This document shows positions 10,980 to 21,529 of a stretch of DNA of 64,000 nucleotides, one piece after another. This DNA is from Paragonimus westermani (taxonomy: Eukaryota > Platyhelminthes > Trematoda > Plagiorchiida > Troglotrematidae): NCBI GenBank assembly GCA_008508345.1, contig QNGE01000834.1:62001-126000 (forward strand), read 5' to 3'. The notes under the pieces were generated by a model, which was given only the letters and a program-made list of their open reading frames with translations, was not told the DNA's origin and made no database searches. Made by a program: the position numbers and the translations under genes. Each line of letters opens with the position of its first letter. Position 1 is the stretch's first letter.

Positions 10980-11437
10980 CTGTTCCCCATGCTGTATACC
11001 AGTTCACTTGCAGTGCCAGTGGCAAACCAGATCGACGAGTATCACCAGTCCCTGCACACTCCCGAAATGGTTAAAACAACTGATGACGCACCAACCTCAA
11101 CTTGACGCACTGACGACTTGAAATCTAACGCCATCGATGGTTAAACACATCATGACAACAGGTCACCAAGATGACCCATTAAACTTATTCAGTATACTGT
11201 TGCGCAATCAAAACCCAAAGCTGTTGGCTTTCTGCGAAGCGATGCTCATCTGAACTTACAAGCCTACGTTGTGTGCACAAAAGTGGTTGAAGCAACCTAT
11301 CAGATTGCCCTGCTCGTGATTACCTGATACTTGATGTGGTTGTAAGTATATCTAGTCCTTGTTTGTCCTTATCCGTATGACCCATGTAAGCGGTATTTTG
11401 TATGTTTGCGAATGATGAGAGTGAACGAAATGCTAAC
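10980..11437. other. No recognisable gene; left flank of SINE copy 4
   Basis: No motif found. The last 12 bases before 11,450 are the left target-site duplication of the next element. Confidence 0.45.
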
Positions 11438-11449
11438 ATATCACAATAC
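11438..11449 (+). repeat. Target-site duplication, left, of SINE copy 4
   Basis: ATATCACAATAC here is repeated exactly at 11,904-11,915, immediately outside the two ends of the element. A perfect 12-bp direct repeat at both ends is the normal footprint of insertion by target-primed reverse transcription. Confidence 0.8.
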
Positions 11450-11705
11450 TGATAAGTAGTCGGGGTTGTGGTTTATTTCAAGTTGACCATCACTCACATT
11501 TGATCGCAGCCTTTGCCTTGCAGGTTTAATGAGATCAGTGATCTCGACCTGTATCGGAAGTCCTAATCACAGGGTTATCGATTGGAGTTCACAGGACAGT
11601 TACTACGTCTTTTCTCGAGACGATCGGGCTATCTGATCATTACTCACAATCAACAGTGGTTGAGCGTTCAGATTTGATAATTCGGTCCTGCCTGGTGTGG
11701 GGTCA

Positions 11706-11764
11706 ATGGTGCAGTGGTCAACACCGTTGCCTCATGATCGGAATGGCCGGAGTTCAAATCCCGG
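11706..11764 (+). promoter_or_regulatory. tRNA-like Pol III internal promoter (A and B boxes)
   Basis: TGGTGCAGTGGTCAA resembles the A box (TRGYNNANNNG type) and GAGTTCAAATCC resembles the B box (GGTTCGANTCC). They are about 35 bp apart, as in tRNA genes and tRNA-derived SINEs. The intervening GTTGCCTCATGATCGGAATG is conserved in several copies. Function is inferred from the family pattern. Confidence 0.65.
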
Positions 11765-11780
11765 TCGTGACAAGGATATG

Positions 11781-11825
11781 CACTACTGACGAGCTCTAGT
11801 GAGAGCGAAACTCGAGTCTACTACT
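11781..11825 (+). ncRNA. Type I hammerhead ribozyme, intact core (SINE copy 4)
   Basis: CTGACGA (11,786-11,792) fits CUGANGA; stem II GCTCT/AGAGC has an AGTG loop; GAAA is at 11,807-11,810. Stem III is the palindrome ACTCGAGT, with its last T at 11,817 and the cleavage nucleotide C at 11,818 (GUC). Stem I, CACTA with TACTA, pairs only partly in this copy; in copy 7 the downstream strand is TGGTG and pairs fully. A two-base-pair or palindromic stem III suggests weak monomer folding or action as a dimer. Self-cleavage of Pol III SINE transcripts by such a motif is known for schistosome SM-alpha. Confidence 0.78.
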
Positions 11826-11903
11826 TCTTTCGAAAGAGGCCGGCTGGAAAGTCTATCTGAATGCGAAGGCTGTGATCAAGTGTGAGTGATGGTCAACTTG
11901 AAA

Positions 11904-11915
11904 ATATCACAATAC
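11904..11915 (+). repeat. Target-site duplication, right, of SINE copy 4
   Basis: Exact copy of 11,438-11,449 directly after the element's 3' end. Confidence 0.8.
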
Positions 11916-13240
11916 GTCCTCTTTTTGCTCTGATGAAGTGGTTTAAGGGAACTCAGTGCTTCAAACTTCATCATGAATAATGCCTTTTCGACGTGATGAT
12001 GAAAAGCGTGTTAGTTCATTTGAGACGTACACTTTCAAACAGGCTTTCAACATATTTACTTGCCTGCAATCTCTCCTATCTTCATCGTTATCCCTCAGTT
12101 AGATTCAGCTTTCAATTTTCACACTACAAGGTGTTCGTTGCAATCTGACCTATTAAGAGTTCAGTAGGTTTCATTTTTACAAGCTGCTTTGTTTACGTAA
12201 CATAGTTAACTTCAGTTATTTTGTTAATTTACTAAAGTTGCATAACGCAGACAAAAGAGTGAGATGGCACGATTTATGTTGTAGCAGATTTTGTTACGTT
12301 TCCACAGGTGTTCACTGCAGACTAGTTAAATGTACGAAAATCCAAACCACGAAGAAATCACGAAAAGGTTAGAGTTCGAAACTAGTTCGGCTGCCACCAC
12401 GGCAGCATCAAATTTACAAGCAGCACTTGTTATGCGCATAAAATAGGACCTCGGCATATCGTAGCAAATGTTTGTTTCGAGCCGAGATCAGAACACGAGA
12501 AGACCTTGATGAATCAACCACATATTGCGTCATCAAGTGATGTTTGGTAGTCGATGGCGCTAGATTTACTAGGTCATTATAATCTAAAGAAGTTTTGTAA
12601 CAGCACTTTACTGCGTCATGAACCGAATCTCTTACGAGCTGGTGGGGGGATTAAAACAATTGATGTATAACCTATTCAAACCCTGGTGGTGCGCTTGGAC
12701 GCCACTCGCTGTGAATCGTTATTTTCCTACTTTAACGCTAACCGTTATTTGATATATTAGGTTTGATGTAGACTGGATTCCACTAGAATGTTCACCTCTA
12801 GAGAAAAGCCTTCAGGTCAACTTTTTCTGACGCGTTTTCGCAGGTTTCAGAGCTAATGTAGTCGCCAGTACGTTGTCACAAACGCTTAAGATATTAGAGG
12901 CCATACTAGCATTTGCTGATATTCAAACAATGAAAATCTACCGTTACTAATACACTTTGGTTCCAGACGAAATTATGTTCATGGCCAACACTATTTGCGA
13001 AGGACGTTCTGCCGAGACTTCCATTTTTGAAGTTTTTCGGAGTCCGGCTCTGTTAGGTCCAAACGGTTCATACCTGAAGTAAATGCAAAACTCCTGAGAT
13101 CCACTAAACGACTGGCTAATTTTCATACAAATCATCCAGCTGAGGGACTGGCAACATCAAACTCTATGGCAATCACTCAGGACAGTTTGAACCGTTCTCA
13201 AATGAGAGATAGAATATTGTTTTTCTGTTCTAATCGTAAC
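11916..13240. other. No recognisable gene or repeat
   Basis: Short frames only on both strands. A CTGATGA at 11,930 lacks stem II and GAAA and is not a ribozyme. Confidence 0.45.
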
Positions 13241-13281
13241 ATTTTGTGTTGTTCCAGCTAAAGTCGGAATTCACTGTTGGA

Positions 13282-13330
13282 CAACACTCCTGAGGAAGGC
13301 CACCCGAGGTGGTTGAAACGTAGAGTATTA
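13282..13330 (+). ncRNA. Minimal hammerhead ribozyme of the Penelope-like element type
   Basis: Core CTGAGGA (13,290-13,296; CUGANGA with N=G). Stem II is GGCCACC/GGTGGTT (13,298-13,304 with 13,308-13,314; seven pairs, two G-U) around a CGA loop. GAAA is at 13,315-13,318, followed by the minimal stem III C-G-T and cleavage nucleotide A at 13,322. Stem I, AACACTC (13,283-13,289), pairs with GAGTATT (13,323-13,329) at six of seven positions. Every conserved position is present. Hammerheads whose stem III is reduced to a self-complementary ACGT are described for the flanking repeats of metazoan PLEs and are thought to act as dimers. No PLE protein is adjacent, so this is probably a solo flanking repeat or 5'-truncated copy. 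Confidence 0.75.
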
Positions 13331-13347
13331 CAACTTGCTCGTAACGT

Positions 13348-13372
13348 TGTGTTATTCCCAATCTGTTTATCA
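13348..13372 (+). repeat. Short repeat downstream of PLE-type ribozyme, shared with 48,198
   Basis: TGTGTTATTCCCAATCTG followed by TTTATCA is identical to 48,198-48,222 except for one base. Upstream of the second copy the ribozyme is replaced by a short decayed stretch containing CCTGAAAAG. The two places are probably copies of the same PLE flanking repeat. Confidence 0.65.
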
Positions 13373-13374
13373 AT

Positions 13375-15640
13375 AACATGTTAAACACGACGCCCAAACT
13401 ATTCGTACTACATTTGGTGCGGATATCTTACAACAGTATTCACTCCACTTTTGTCATTTCAGTTCAACTGATATGTATTCTAATCTGACGATTTTACTGA
13501 CAGTGAACAACGTACTTGACCGAAGTAATTTTATCTGTCTGAATTCTTCTGGTGGCTTAATCGGAGCGGATCTGTCGATAACTTTAGTAATCGGGTCCAC
13601 AGTGAACGGCTTATGGTCATCAGGTCACACAAGTAGGCTGTGACATCGCACGGATATGCCAGACTCGCGGTTCAAGAATCTTCGGTCGACCTTGTAAAAA
13701 CTTTCCATAAAGTTAAGAAGGTGAGAGGCCAGCAGTATGTCCCCTGATAATTCAACGACGACCAGTCTGTAATCACTACGACCAACAGAGGGGTAAGTTT
13801 GTGAGTCGTCAAACATGCTTCCATCAGGTAGAAAGCAATTTAGCCTGGATGGTTTTTGCAGGGCTTTTCTTCACATGAATCCTCTGACATTTCCGGCATT
13901 GTAAACTTCCACCACGGCATCACGTTATGTTCACCCTCAAACCAACACTCCATGATCGGATACGTTTCCGTCTGGGCTCCTCAGCTAAAGATAGTCTGAA
14001 CAGAGGATAGAACAAGCAAACCTTTTCATTATCAATCAAAGCTCTTAACCAGCCTGCCACCAGTCCTCGTCGATGAATATCTTTCTCAAAACCCGTTATT
14101 GTGGTCTCTTGCTTAGACTGCTTCTGTCCGAGGAGGTTAAACAAAAACGAAACCGGTCCTGGAGTGTCGATTCGAAGGTCAGTATCAATTGACATCAAAA
14201 TGTCATGGTTTCACTTATGCTGGTGAAGGATACAAGAAGCATCTGAGAAAGCTGGTGTGTTTTGGGTTGACTTTCCAACGGAGTCTTCGCTATTCTGCAG
14301 GAATGCTGAAGAATTCCAAGACTTCAAAGTGTTCAAAAGGATACTCTTGCCACACAGGTCCCGTGCTGGTGACCTTGGTAAGTCGCTCTCAGAGAAGTTC
14401 AGTGATCTATGGGTAACCCGGTGTGAGATGTGTTTCGTTATCGTAACTGTATGTGATGCATTTTAGATCTGGAGCCATACTTCTATTACCAGAGGATTCG
14501 CTGTCTTACTACAATATCAGCGAATGGCAGTAATTTTGCCTTTCCATCTAGGGTACAAGAGCTGATGGCAGGCTGATTTCCAATACGTGATGAACAAGAA
14601 GTGGATGTTACGTTGATACGTTCTATTGAGTCACATTTGTTGAGGATTGAGGGGTGTATCACCAAAGTCACCGAGCTCCGAAGTTCAACTAGAATATTAG
14701 ACATCGGTTTGCCAGCTAAAAAGAAATGAGACTGAACCAGCCGGGATAACGACAGAGCCTCAGTGAAAGTAACTGCTAGCAAACAAGTCGAAGTAATATG
14801 TGTAAACTGTGCCTTATCACAGAGTTACTGACCGTCACTACGATTCACAGTCTAATTGAGGAGAGTGGTCCGAGAGAAACTCATCTAGTATATACAACAC
14901 AGTATCACGGTTGGCTCCCTGTGTCATTGGCGCTGAGTGGTCACTGGGTCACCTTTGGTTACCTGACACACAAACCTATGGTACTGCGATAAAAGTCGTC
15001 CATATACGCGCTGAGAGAAGACAGTATCGCCAGGTTGACAGAAGTGGTGGTACTACCAAGAGTGACGAATAAGAGTTCCACCACTCCGTTAGAACTGGGA
15101 TGTTTCCTTGCTGAACACAAATATCTGCACCACATGCCGTCAAGTCGGCTTTCCGCTTCAATGGCACACAGCCGCTTTCACTTATCAGTGATCAAAACAT
15201 AGGGTCTGTTGTGGTCCCAGAAACACTCCAAGTTGGCCCGAATTGTAAGCTGAGTCGTCTCGGTGCTAGACTGGAGCTCTTTGGACTAATTATAAGAATC
15301 GTTTAGTGCTGCCGGTACCGTCTGTGCAGACACTGTTCGCAGTGGTCTGCATGCAGTCTCGGCCATGTCATATGGTCCCCAGGAGAAGAAGTTCAGTCTC
15401 GAAGCAAGAATTTGACTCAGCGCAAACAGACATTACAGAACTTGTTAAGATTCCTCACGTCAGCATCCACCTCCGAGGGTCAACAAATCTTCATCATGAC
15501 GAAGTTCAACTGTTTGATTCCTTTGTGGCCCTTATGGAAAGCGTTGAGTTCTAAACTTTGACGGCGGATAGCATGACCAGTCGGCCTTCTCGATACAACG
15601 TACTATCCGGCCGGATTGGCGGCTATTTTAGTAGCGAACA
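13375..15640. other. No recognisable gene or repeat
   Basis: Several frames of 60-100 codons occur on both strands (for example 13,920-14,198 minus and 14,486-14,782 minus), but none shows a domain and all are within chance length. Confidence 0.4.
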
Positions 15641-15866
15641 TAACTCACAAGCGAATGTGGCTGAACGTCTGCTGTTGACTATTCGGCCATGGCGAGAACA
15701 ATGGTGTAGTGGCCAACACTATTGCCTCATGTGGTGCGTTCTGAATTCAAATCATGACAATATACTCACTACTGAAGAGCTGTTTGTGATATTGCTTCCA
15801 TTCTCATTCTGCTTAAAGGCGTCACGAGATCTATCTGAAACTACAAGAAAGAATCGTGCTCTTCAT
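15641..15866 (+). mobile_element. Hammerhead SINE-like element, copy 5 (right arm)
   Basis: The interior landmarks TAACTCACAAGCGAATGTGG and GACTATTCGGCCATGGCGAG lead into an A-box-like ATGGTGTAGTGGCCAACAC. Next are TTGCCTCATGTGG, a B-box remnant CTGAATTCAAATC, and CTACTGAAGAGCTG at the ribozyme position. CTGAAGA keeps the CUGANGA pattern but GAAAC is lost (TTCCATTCTC), so the ribozyme is broken. The 3' end is diverged. No inverted left arm is visible. Confidence 0.72.
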
Positions 15867-15869
15867 TAA

Positions 15870-16325
15870 GACCGGTTCGCTTTTTGTTTTCAACGTCACT
15901 GGAGTAACCTACATACAGTCAGTTTAGCACAAGCAGTGGACCAACAGCTAAGAAAGTTTGAACTACATCTATGACTTCTTCAGATCAGTGGTATTTGTCG
16001 CCAGCTTACAACCGAATTAGAAGGAACGTGTAGCGAAGAAGCTTTTTTTCCTTGATTCATCATCAGGCTAATTACAACACATTTATGTGGATTAATCATG
16101 TGTGAGAAAAGGTACAGTAAGGGATCGAACGGTTCATTATCAGTTTCAGACGGATCAGGTCGATTGTACAAATTATTGATGGATGTTGAGATAGTGGTCC
16201 TGATTACGTAATCCGTTCGGTTCGGAAGTTACCACCAGGCCACTGGAAATTCAGCTTTCTTACGTTACCTTTTTGATTACATAGTGGGGGGGGAGAGTAA
16301 ACGGATGGCTATGGTTTCCGCGACT
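15870..16325. other. No recognisable gene or repeat
   Basis: Nothing recognised; ends at the C-terminal end of PLE-2, which reads leftward from 18.3 kb. Confidence 0.4.
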
Positions 16326-16329
16326 GTCA

Positions 16330-18335
16330 GCAAACGCTATTTGACATGTTTTGACTATAAACCCGGAGCGCGATTGATAGGACGGAATGAGTCATTGAGG
16401 TCGATTGAGTGGTTGGACTCCATGAGGTGTGCAGCGATAGAAGACGAGCAAGATTTGCCAAGCTCCGAGTTAGCCACGCCGCATGATGCGCCCGTATGTG
16501 ATCGGATAATTGCCGTGTCGTGCGGCATGCGTAGTTCGTACCATAGGAACACACAAAATGACACACGATAAGAGGTAACATGAACAAGCAATGTGTCTTT
16601 CAACTGAGGGCGCAAAATTGGTATAGAATTAAACTGGACACGTAGTTTTGTTGTAAAATAGGTCACACTTAGGGCTGCGCTAAGTTTGTTGCTTATATTT
16701 CCGGGGGGCATTATTGTCCTTTTTTCTCTCTACAGTGTACGGATTGTCTGATCTTGTGCTACTTTACATACGCCCACGGACAGACTGTTCGGAATAGCCG
16801 TTTTCAACTGGTACTTCAAATATGAATAGTCTTTCCTCTTCTAGAGTATCACTCGAGCATATTTTTGTTGCTGTATCAACCATACATCGGATAACATTGG
16901 TTTTTTGTTTTAATGGTACGAAACTATAGAACTTCGTATATTGTCCGGTCCACGTCAACTTACGGTGTTCTTTCCTTTGTATCGTCCCATCTGAGCGGCG
17001 GGACAGGAAGACGTCTAGGAACGAGATGCCGTCAGGTGGCTCAGGCTCCATGGTAAAACGGATATTCCTATGGGTGGAGTTTAACCGTTCCGGTATTTCT
17101 CTAAGGCTTATTGATTCATCCGTTACGCAAATAATAGTATCTACTTATCGCTTGTAAAGAGTAAGCGAGCTAATTTGGGTTGCTAATACACCACTTTCAA
17201 GCTTTGCCATAAAAATATCAGCTAGTAGTGGTACTAATGGTGACCCCATTGCTACCCCGTCCTTTTTTCGATAAAGTCTACCGGAAAATTGAATCTGAAC
17301 ATTATAGGCACAACGGTATAACAACCTTTTTAATTCTTCTACCGGTAATCCCACACATATGGAGTTGTTCTCCAGGTAATCGCCTAAAAACTCGGTTGTT
17401 TCCCTGAACGCGATATTCTATTTCTTGACATATTCAGTTCCTTCAAGGTTTTAACGAATTCGAGTGAATCCCTCAAACTGTGGACTGCTCGCTGTCTCTT
17501 TACCGGCTCTAACATCCAAGTTAGCCATTTTGCAGTTACATAATACTGGGAATTACTCATGTCTAATATTGGTGGCAAGGGTATTCCACTTCTGTGAACC
17601 TTAGGTAAACCGTAAAGTCTTGGGATAACAGTGTTCACTGGTCTGACTTTCAAACACGTACCTAAATCTATAAGACCCATTTGTTTCAAGCAACGCAACG
17701 ATTTTGTAAAAGCTTTCTCTATAGTCATCGTTCTATCCCTCTTGCTGTCTATCTATACAAATTTGGTTGTATCTTCCAACAACGAGTTCATTTTTCTCAA
17801 GTAGTCATCTTTACAGAGAATGACGACTACTGCGCCTCTATCAGGTTCGGTGATTATGATCTTTTCGTTTCGCCTTAGAATTGCAAGATAAACGCTCCCT
17901 TGTCCGTAAGCTGCCGACTATTGATTTTCGAGTAAAGTATTGATAGCACGATTGAACTAACGTGGCCTTGCACATTTCTGCGTTTAAATCTGGTGATGGC
18001 TGAAGATCACTCAATTGGTCATAAAGGTTCTCGAACTGAATCTCTAAATCTAGTTGTCTAAACCTACGCATAGTACAGCAAACTTTGGGCCCCAGTGATA
18101 GTACTTCAAGAGTGGGCTTATCCAGTGTTAAAGATAAAAGGTTATGCACGTATTGTTCGGGGTTTCTAGGAAATTCTGCTTTCGGCTTAACTGGATTGAT
18201 TTGATTACGCAGTTTCGTTTCACTCTCGCAGGTTTATGACCACCAAACTTTTGTCGAATACCGGGAAGCGGTCGTTTGTTATCACATCGATGGGTCGCAC
18301 GAACAGTTTGGTCTTTACAAGCAGTTTCTGGCATT
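16330..18335 (-). pseudogene. Penelope-like element PLE-2: most of RT plus GIY-YIG endonuclease, decayed
   Basis: This is the most complete PLE here, about 2 kb on the minus strand. In order: KPKAEFPRNPEQYVHNLLSL (about 18,130-18,190) and LDKPTLEVLSLGPK, the N-terminal region typical of PLE ORFs; EPDRGAVVVIL (near 17,840), the 'DKGGAVVV' block; and LPRLYGLPKVHRSGIPLPPI (about 17,560-17,620). RT continues with NNSICVGLPVEELKRLLYRC and KKDGVAMGSPLVPLLADIFM (17,205-17,265), then SRRSDGTIQRKEHRKLTWTG (about 16,940-17,000). The GIY-YIG region is YACRTTRQLSDHIRAHHAAW (about 16,470-16,540). Motif A (the SLDVxSLFTN-type block with a catalytic Asp) is missing: ELNMSRN runs directly into FRETTEFLGDYLE. 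In motif C the Tyr is now a TAA stop (17,145-17,147) and the second Asp is Thr (VDT). Several frameshifts occur as well. Confidence 0.92.
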
Positions 18336-18339
18336 AACT

Positions 18340-20530
18340 AGTTATCTCACGGATATCGAGATTCCTTTGGCCCACGCAGAAAGTTGTCTTCATCAAAACC
18401 GGGCAGTCTTCAAAATAATGGATTCCTTGCTGTCCGTATCAGCAACGAAGTTCATGGTTCACGCCCGAAGCCGCCTGAAATGTGAAAATTGGGTTTAGAT
18501 TTGTGACATGACCCGCACCACTGCACCAAATGAAGTAACGGTTGACTTCTTTCTGGAATTCATTATTGTGATCTCGTTTTGATACACCTCCGATGGCTCC
18601 GAAAACAATACTGATTCACTCACTGCGACAGGGCACTACAGTCAACATGAGATGGGAACACTGTCATTCATATTTACATCAATGAAGTTCCGAAAGAGGT
18701 ATGGCCAACACTTCAGGTGGTGAACTTATCAAAAACCGCTGCTTGTGGTTTTCGGATCCAAGAAAGGTCTTCCGTTCTATATAACCACTCGGTCATAAGG
18801 ATGGTTGACAATACTTTTCATGTACGAATTAGAGCTCAGATACTAATCAACAAACAGTTTCTTCTAAGCAGGCGCTTCGTTGCTTTTTATCGGTTACCTT
18901 ATCTCGGGTTCAGAAGACAACGTCGTTATAGTTGTACCCGCCGACCTGGAAGCCATTCGCGTATTCTCTGATAACATTTTCGTATTACCAATTATGATCT
19001 AAGCAACTGTCCAAGTGGCGACAGAACGTTAAAACAGACAAAGACCTTTGTATGCAAGAGGTGGGTCCAGGATATCGGGCGGTGGACGACGACAAACATT
19101 TTATCACAGAAAATAGCTTCACATTGTAGTCTCTTATATCAGACTTGATGACCGGGAGGTAACCTCACATGAGCTGTACATAGACGGACGGCTCCATTCT
19201 GGGCATCTATGAATCAACTGGGTTAATGTTTTGAAACGGAGGTATGCATCATGACCCCAAATGTGGTGGTGATATGAAGGCTCACTGTCGAAGTTGTTCT
19301 CAGTGTCAAGTAGAGGCCAAATCACCAATCGAGTGATCTCTGCGACTTTTATCACTTGTGCATCAACTATGGTATCGGGCATATCTGCACTTTGTGAAGT
19401 CAGTCAAAGAACTAACATACCCGATTGCTGTACGGGCATACAACAAAGAGTGCAAAATATTTCGAAAGAACCATTCCAAACAGGGGTTTACACTTGCCTT
19501 TCTAAAGCAACTACTCAACTGCCTCGTATTACTGGCGACTTTGGCGATATAATGCGAAACGGCTTACCTAAACATCATTAACATCTTTTTGCGCACATCC
19601 ACTTTCTAGTAGGCAAGTTCCAATCAAAGGGTTCAGTGGTCCGTCCTCTGAACGCCTTTTCAAGTGCCCTTTTGAAGTTCAGGAGGGAGGGTGGAAGAGG
19701 AGAAAGTCCTCGGGTCAAACCTGACAATATATACCTAACTAAAACTTCACAGACAAGTCTCAGTGGAATACTAATCCTCTTAAATGAAATTGTGCAAACG
19801 GAATGGCCGCATAGTTCTGTCGCTTCGTGTACAGCTCCGATGAAAGCTAGGGCAAAATGCTTTGCATTTGCTACCCGAGTGTCCTATTTATTCCGTGGCA
19901 CTAAATAAAACTGCTTAACTTAATTGTGTATGTCGTCAGTTCGAGTATGGTTATGGAAGTTATGTGCACATTGTATTGACATAAACACACATTGGGCACA
20001 GTCGAAATCAACTTTCCTTGTAGAACATCCCAACTGTTGAATCAATTCGGGTTTGATAGCTGCGGTTTAGTAAAGATGAGTGGCTGAATCATGCTACTCC
20101 TGAGTAGTTCGATCAGCCACAGCAGTTTTGTTTCAAATTGACATAGATGAGAGGTAAACTAATGGTGAATTTCGTGGAAGAATGGGAGAAACACTTTATG
20201 CTGTAGGCGCTTCGCGTTACACGGTAAACTGCCGAGTTGTCAGAAAAACCTTAGAACCAGAGGTTTTGATTTAACTGGTCGCACATTCCTAATTGGTTTG
20301 GTTACATTTATCAACCGAGAAATTTTATCCCATTCGTTCGCAGCGCGGTTATCAACAAAATATGAGGAACCGCCTTCTTTTCTCCCACTGGCGAAAGAAA
20401 CGGAGGATGCAGCATCGACAGCGAAATCCAAATCCACCCAGGCCATCATGTTCGATGGATTAAATTGACGAAAGATACGAACAACTCGAGTGGCAGACGT
20501 TTTCATGACGTTTTCATAAGTATACTAGAG
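18340..20530. other. No recognisable gene or repeat between PLE-2 and PLE-3
   Basis: Only frames within chance length (19,294-19,581 plus is the longest at 95 codons). I found no flanking repeat of PLE-2 on its upstream side. Confidence 0.4.
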
Positions 20531-20536
20531 ACTAAC

Positions 20537-21519
20537 TAATTGGATGCGGTCATCGACCAATTTGCACTTTACAAACGCCATGTTGATGATATTTTCTGCG
20601 TCATCAACGAGAATGCTAACATGGACAGAGCTATGGCAGCTTTTAACTCCGCTCATAGCAGTGTTAAATTCACCAAGGAGTCAGAGAACAATGGTGAAAT
20701 AAACTTTTGGATGTTGGTATAGTAAGAAGGGAAGATGGTTCAATCCGACCAACTGTGTACAGAAAACAGACTTGGAGTGGCCAGTACATACACTTCGACA
20801 GTTTTGTTCCGCTAAATCAAAAGCGAAACCTCATAAGATGCCTGACGGGTAGGGGGTTAAAGATCTGCACATCGGACACTTTGCAAGCTGAGCTAGACTT
20901 TCTACAAGAAATGTTCATGCAGAATGATTACCCAATACGTTTTATTTAGAAGGCGATGCAGGCGGTAGAGTTGAAACTTAAGGCACCCTCTGTGAATAAT
21001 AAACTTGCGTTTATTAGTCTTCCTTTCAAGGGAGATCCCATGGCCGGAATTATCTCCAGAAAGCTACGAAAGCCAGTCAAAACAACCTACCTTACCGCTC
21101 AATTGTGTATCAGTTTCCGTTCAACACTCGTTATCATGTCACAACTGAAAGATTAACTTCCATGTCTTTGAACCAATTATTGTGTGTACTCATTTGGTTG
21201 CTCGTGTCGAGTATCACATATTGGTCGTGCTACAAGGCGATTGTCGGACAGAGTGCGTAAACACCATCCTGCGTGGTTGAACAGTGGTGTGATTAAAACG
21301 GCTTCAAGCGTGATTGTTGCTCACTTGAACAACTCCAATCATTCTGTCAGTAAGACAGGTGCTTTGCGGATTGTCTGCCGAGTGCCAAGGAATCGAGCAA
21401 AAGTGGTGAGATTTCGAATGTGGACCGTTACCGGAACCATCAGCATCCGATTGCTCAACTCTGACCTCTGCGCTCAGAAGAAATTCGTGCGGACACTTAG
21501 CCTCCCAACCTGTGCCTGA
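20537..21519 (+). pseudogene. Penelope-like element PLE-3: RT motif C to GIY-YIG end, nearly readable
   Basis: The copy starts just before the catalytic motif: FALYKRHVDDIFCV, with both Asp residues of VDD intact (20,582-20,590). Next, FTKESENNGEINFW is followed by a one-base frameshift near 20,715 (the FLDV block becomes WMLV). One frame then runs to the end with only in-frame stops: VRREDGSIRPTVYRKQTWSG, FVPLNQKRNLIRCLTGRGLK, ICTSDTLQAELDFLQEMF, a TAG at 20,947, and another stop near 21,155. The GIY-YIG domain is YSFGCSCRVSHIGRATRRLS (from about 21,187) with KHHPAWLNSG and VAHLNNSNHS. The C-terminus CAQKKFVRTLSLPTCA ends with TGA at 21,517-21,519. All of the RT before motif C is absent, an abrupt 5' truncation. 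It has fewer lesions than the other three PLEs, so it looks the youngest. Confidence 0.93.
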
Positions 21520-21529
21520 ATCACAAAAT

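Larger units (their letters stand above)
11450..11903 (+). mobile_element. Hammerhead SINE-like element, copy 4 (complete ends, 454 bp)
   Basis: This is the best-bounded copy, with 12-bp direct repeats at both ends. Order: unique 5' sequence TGATAAGTAGTCGGGG; inverted 3' tip TCAAGTTGACCATCACTCAC to about 11,515; interior to about 11,700; then a plus-oriented tRNA-like arm. That arm has an A-box-like TGGTGCAGTGGTCAA (11,707-11,721), a B-box-like GAGTTCAAATCC near 11,750-11,762, and a hammerhead with intact core (11,781-11,825). The body TCTTTCGAAAGAGGCCGGCT follows, and the 3' end is GGTCAACTTGAAA. Most of the left arm (promoter and ribozyme) is missing. A non-autonomous element mobilised by RTs supplied elsewhere is the likely interpretation. 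Confidence 0.85.

Noticed and set aside
11929..11960. CTGATGA followed by GGGAACTC
   Set aside because: There is no pairable stem II and no GAAA.
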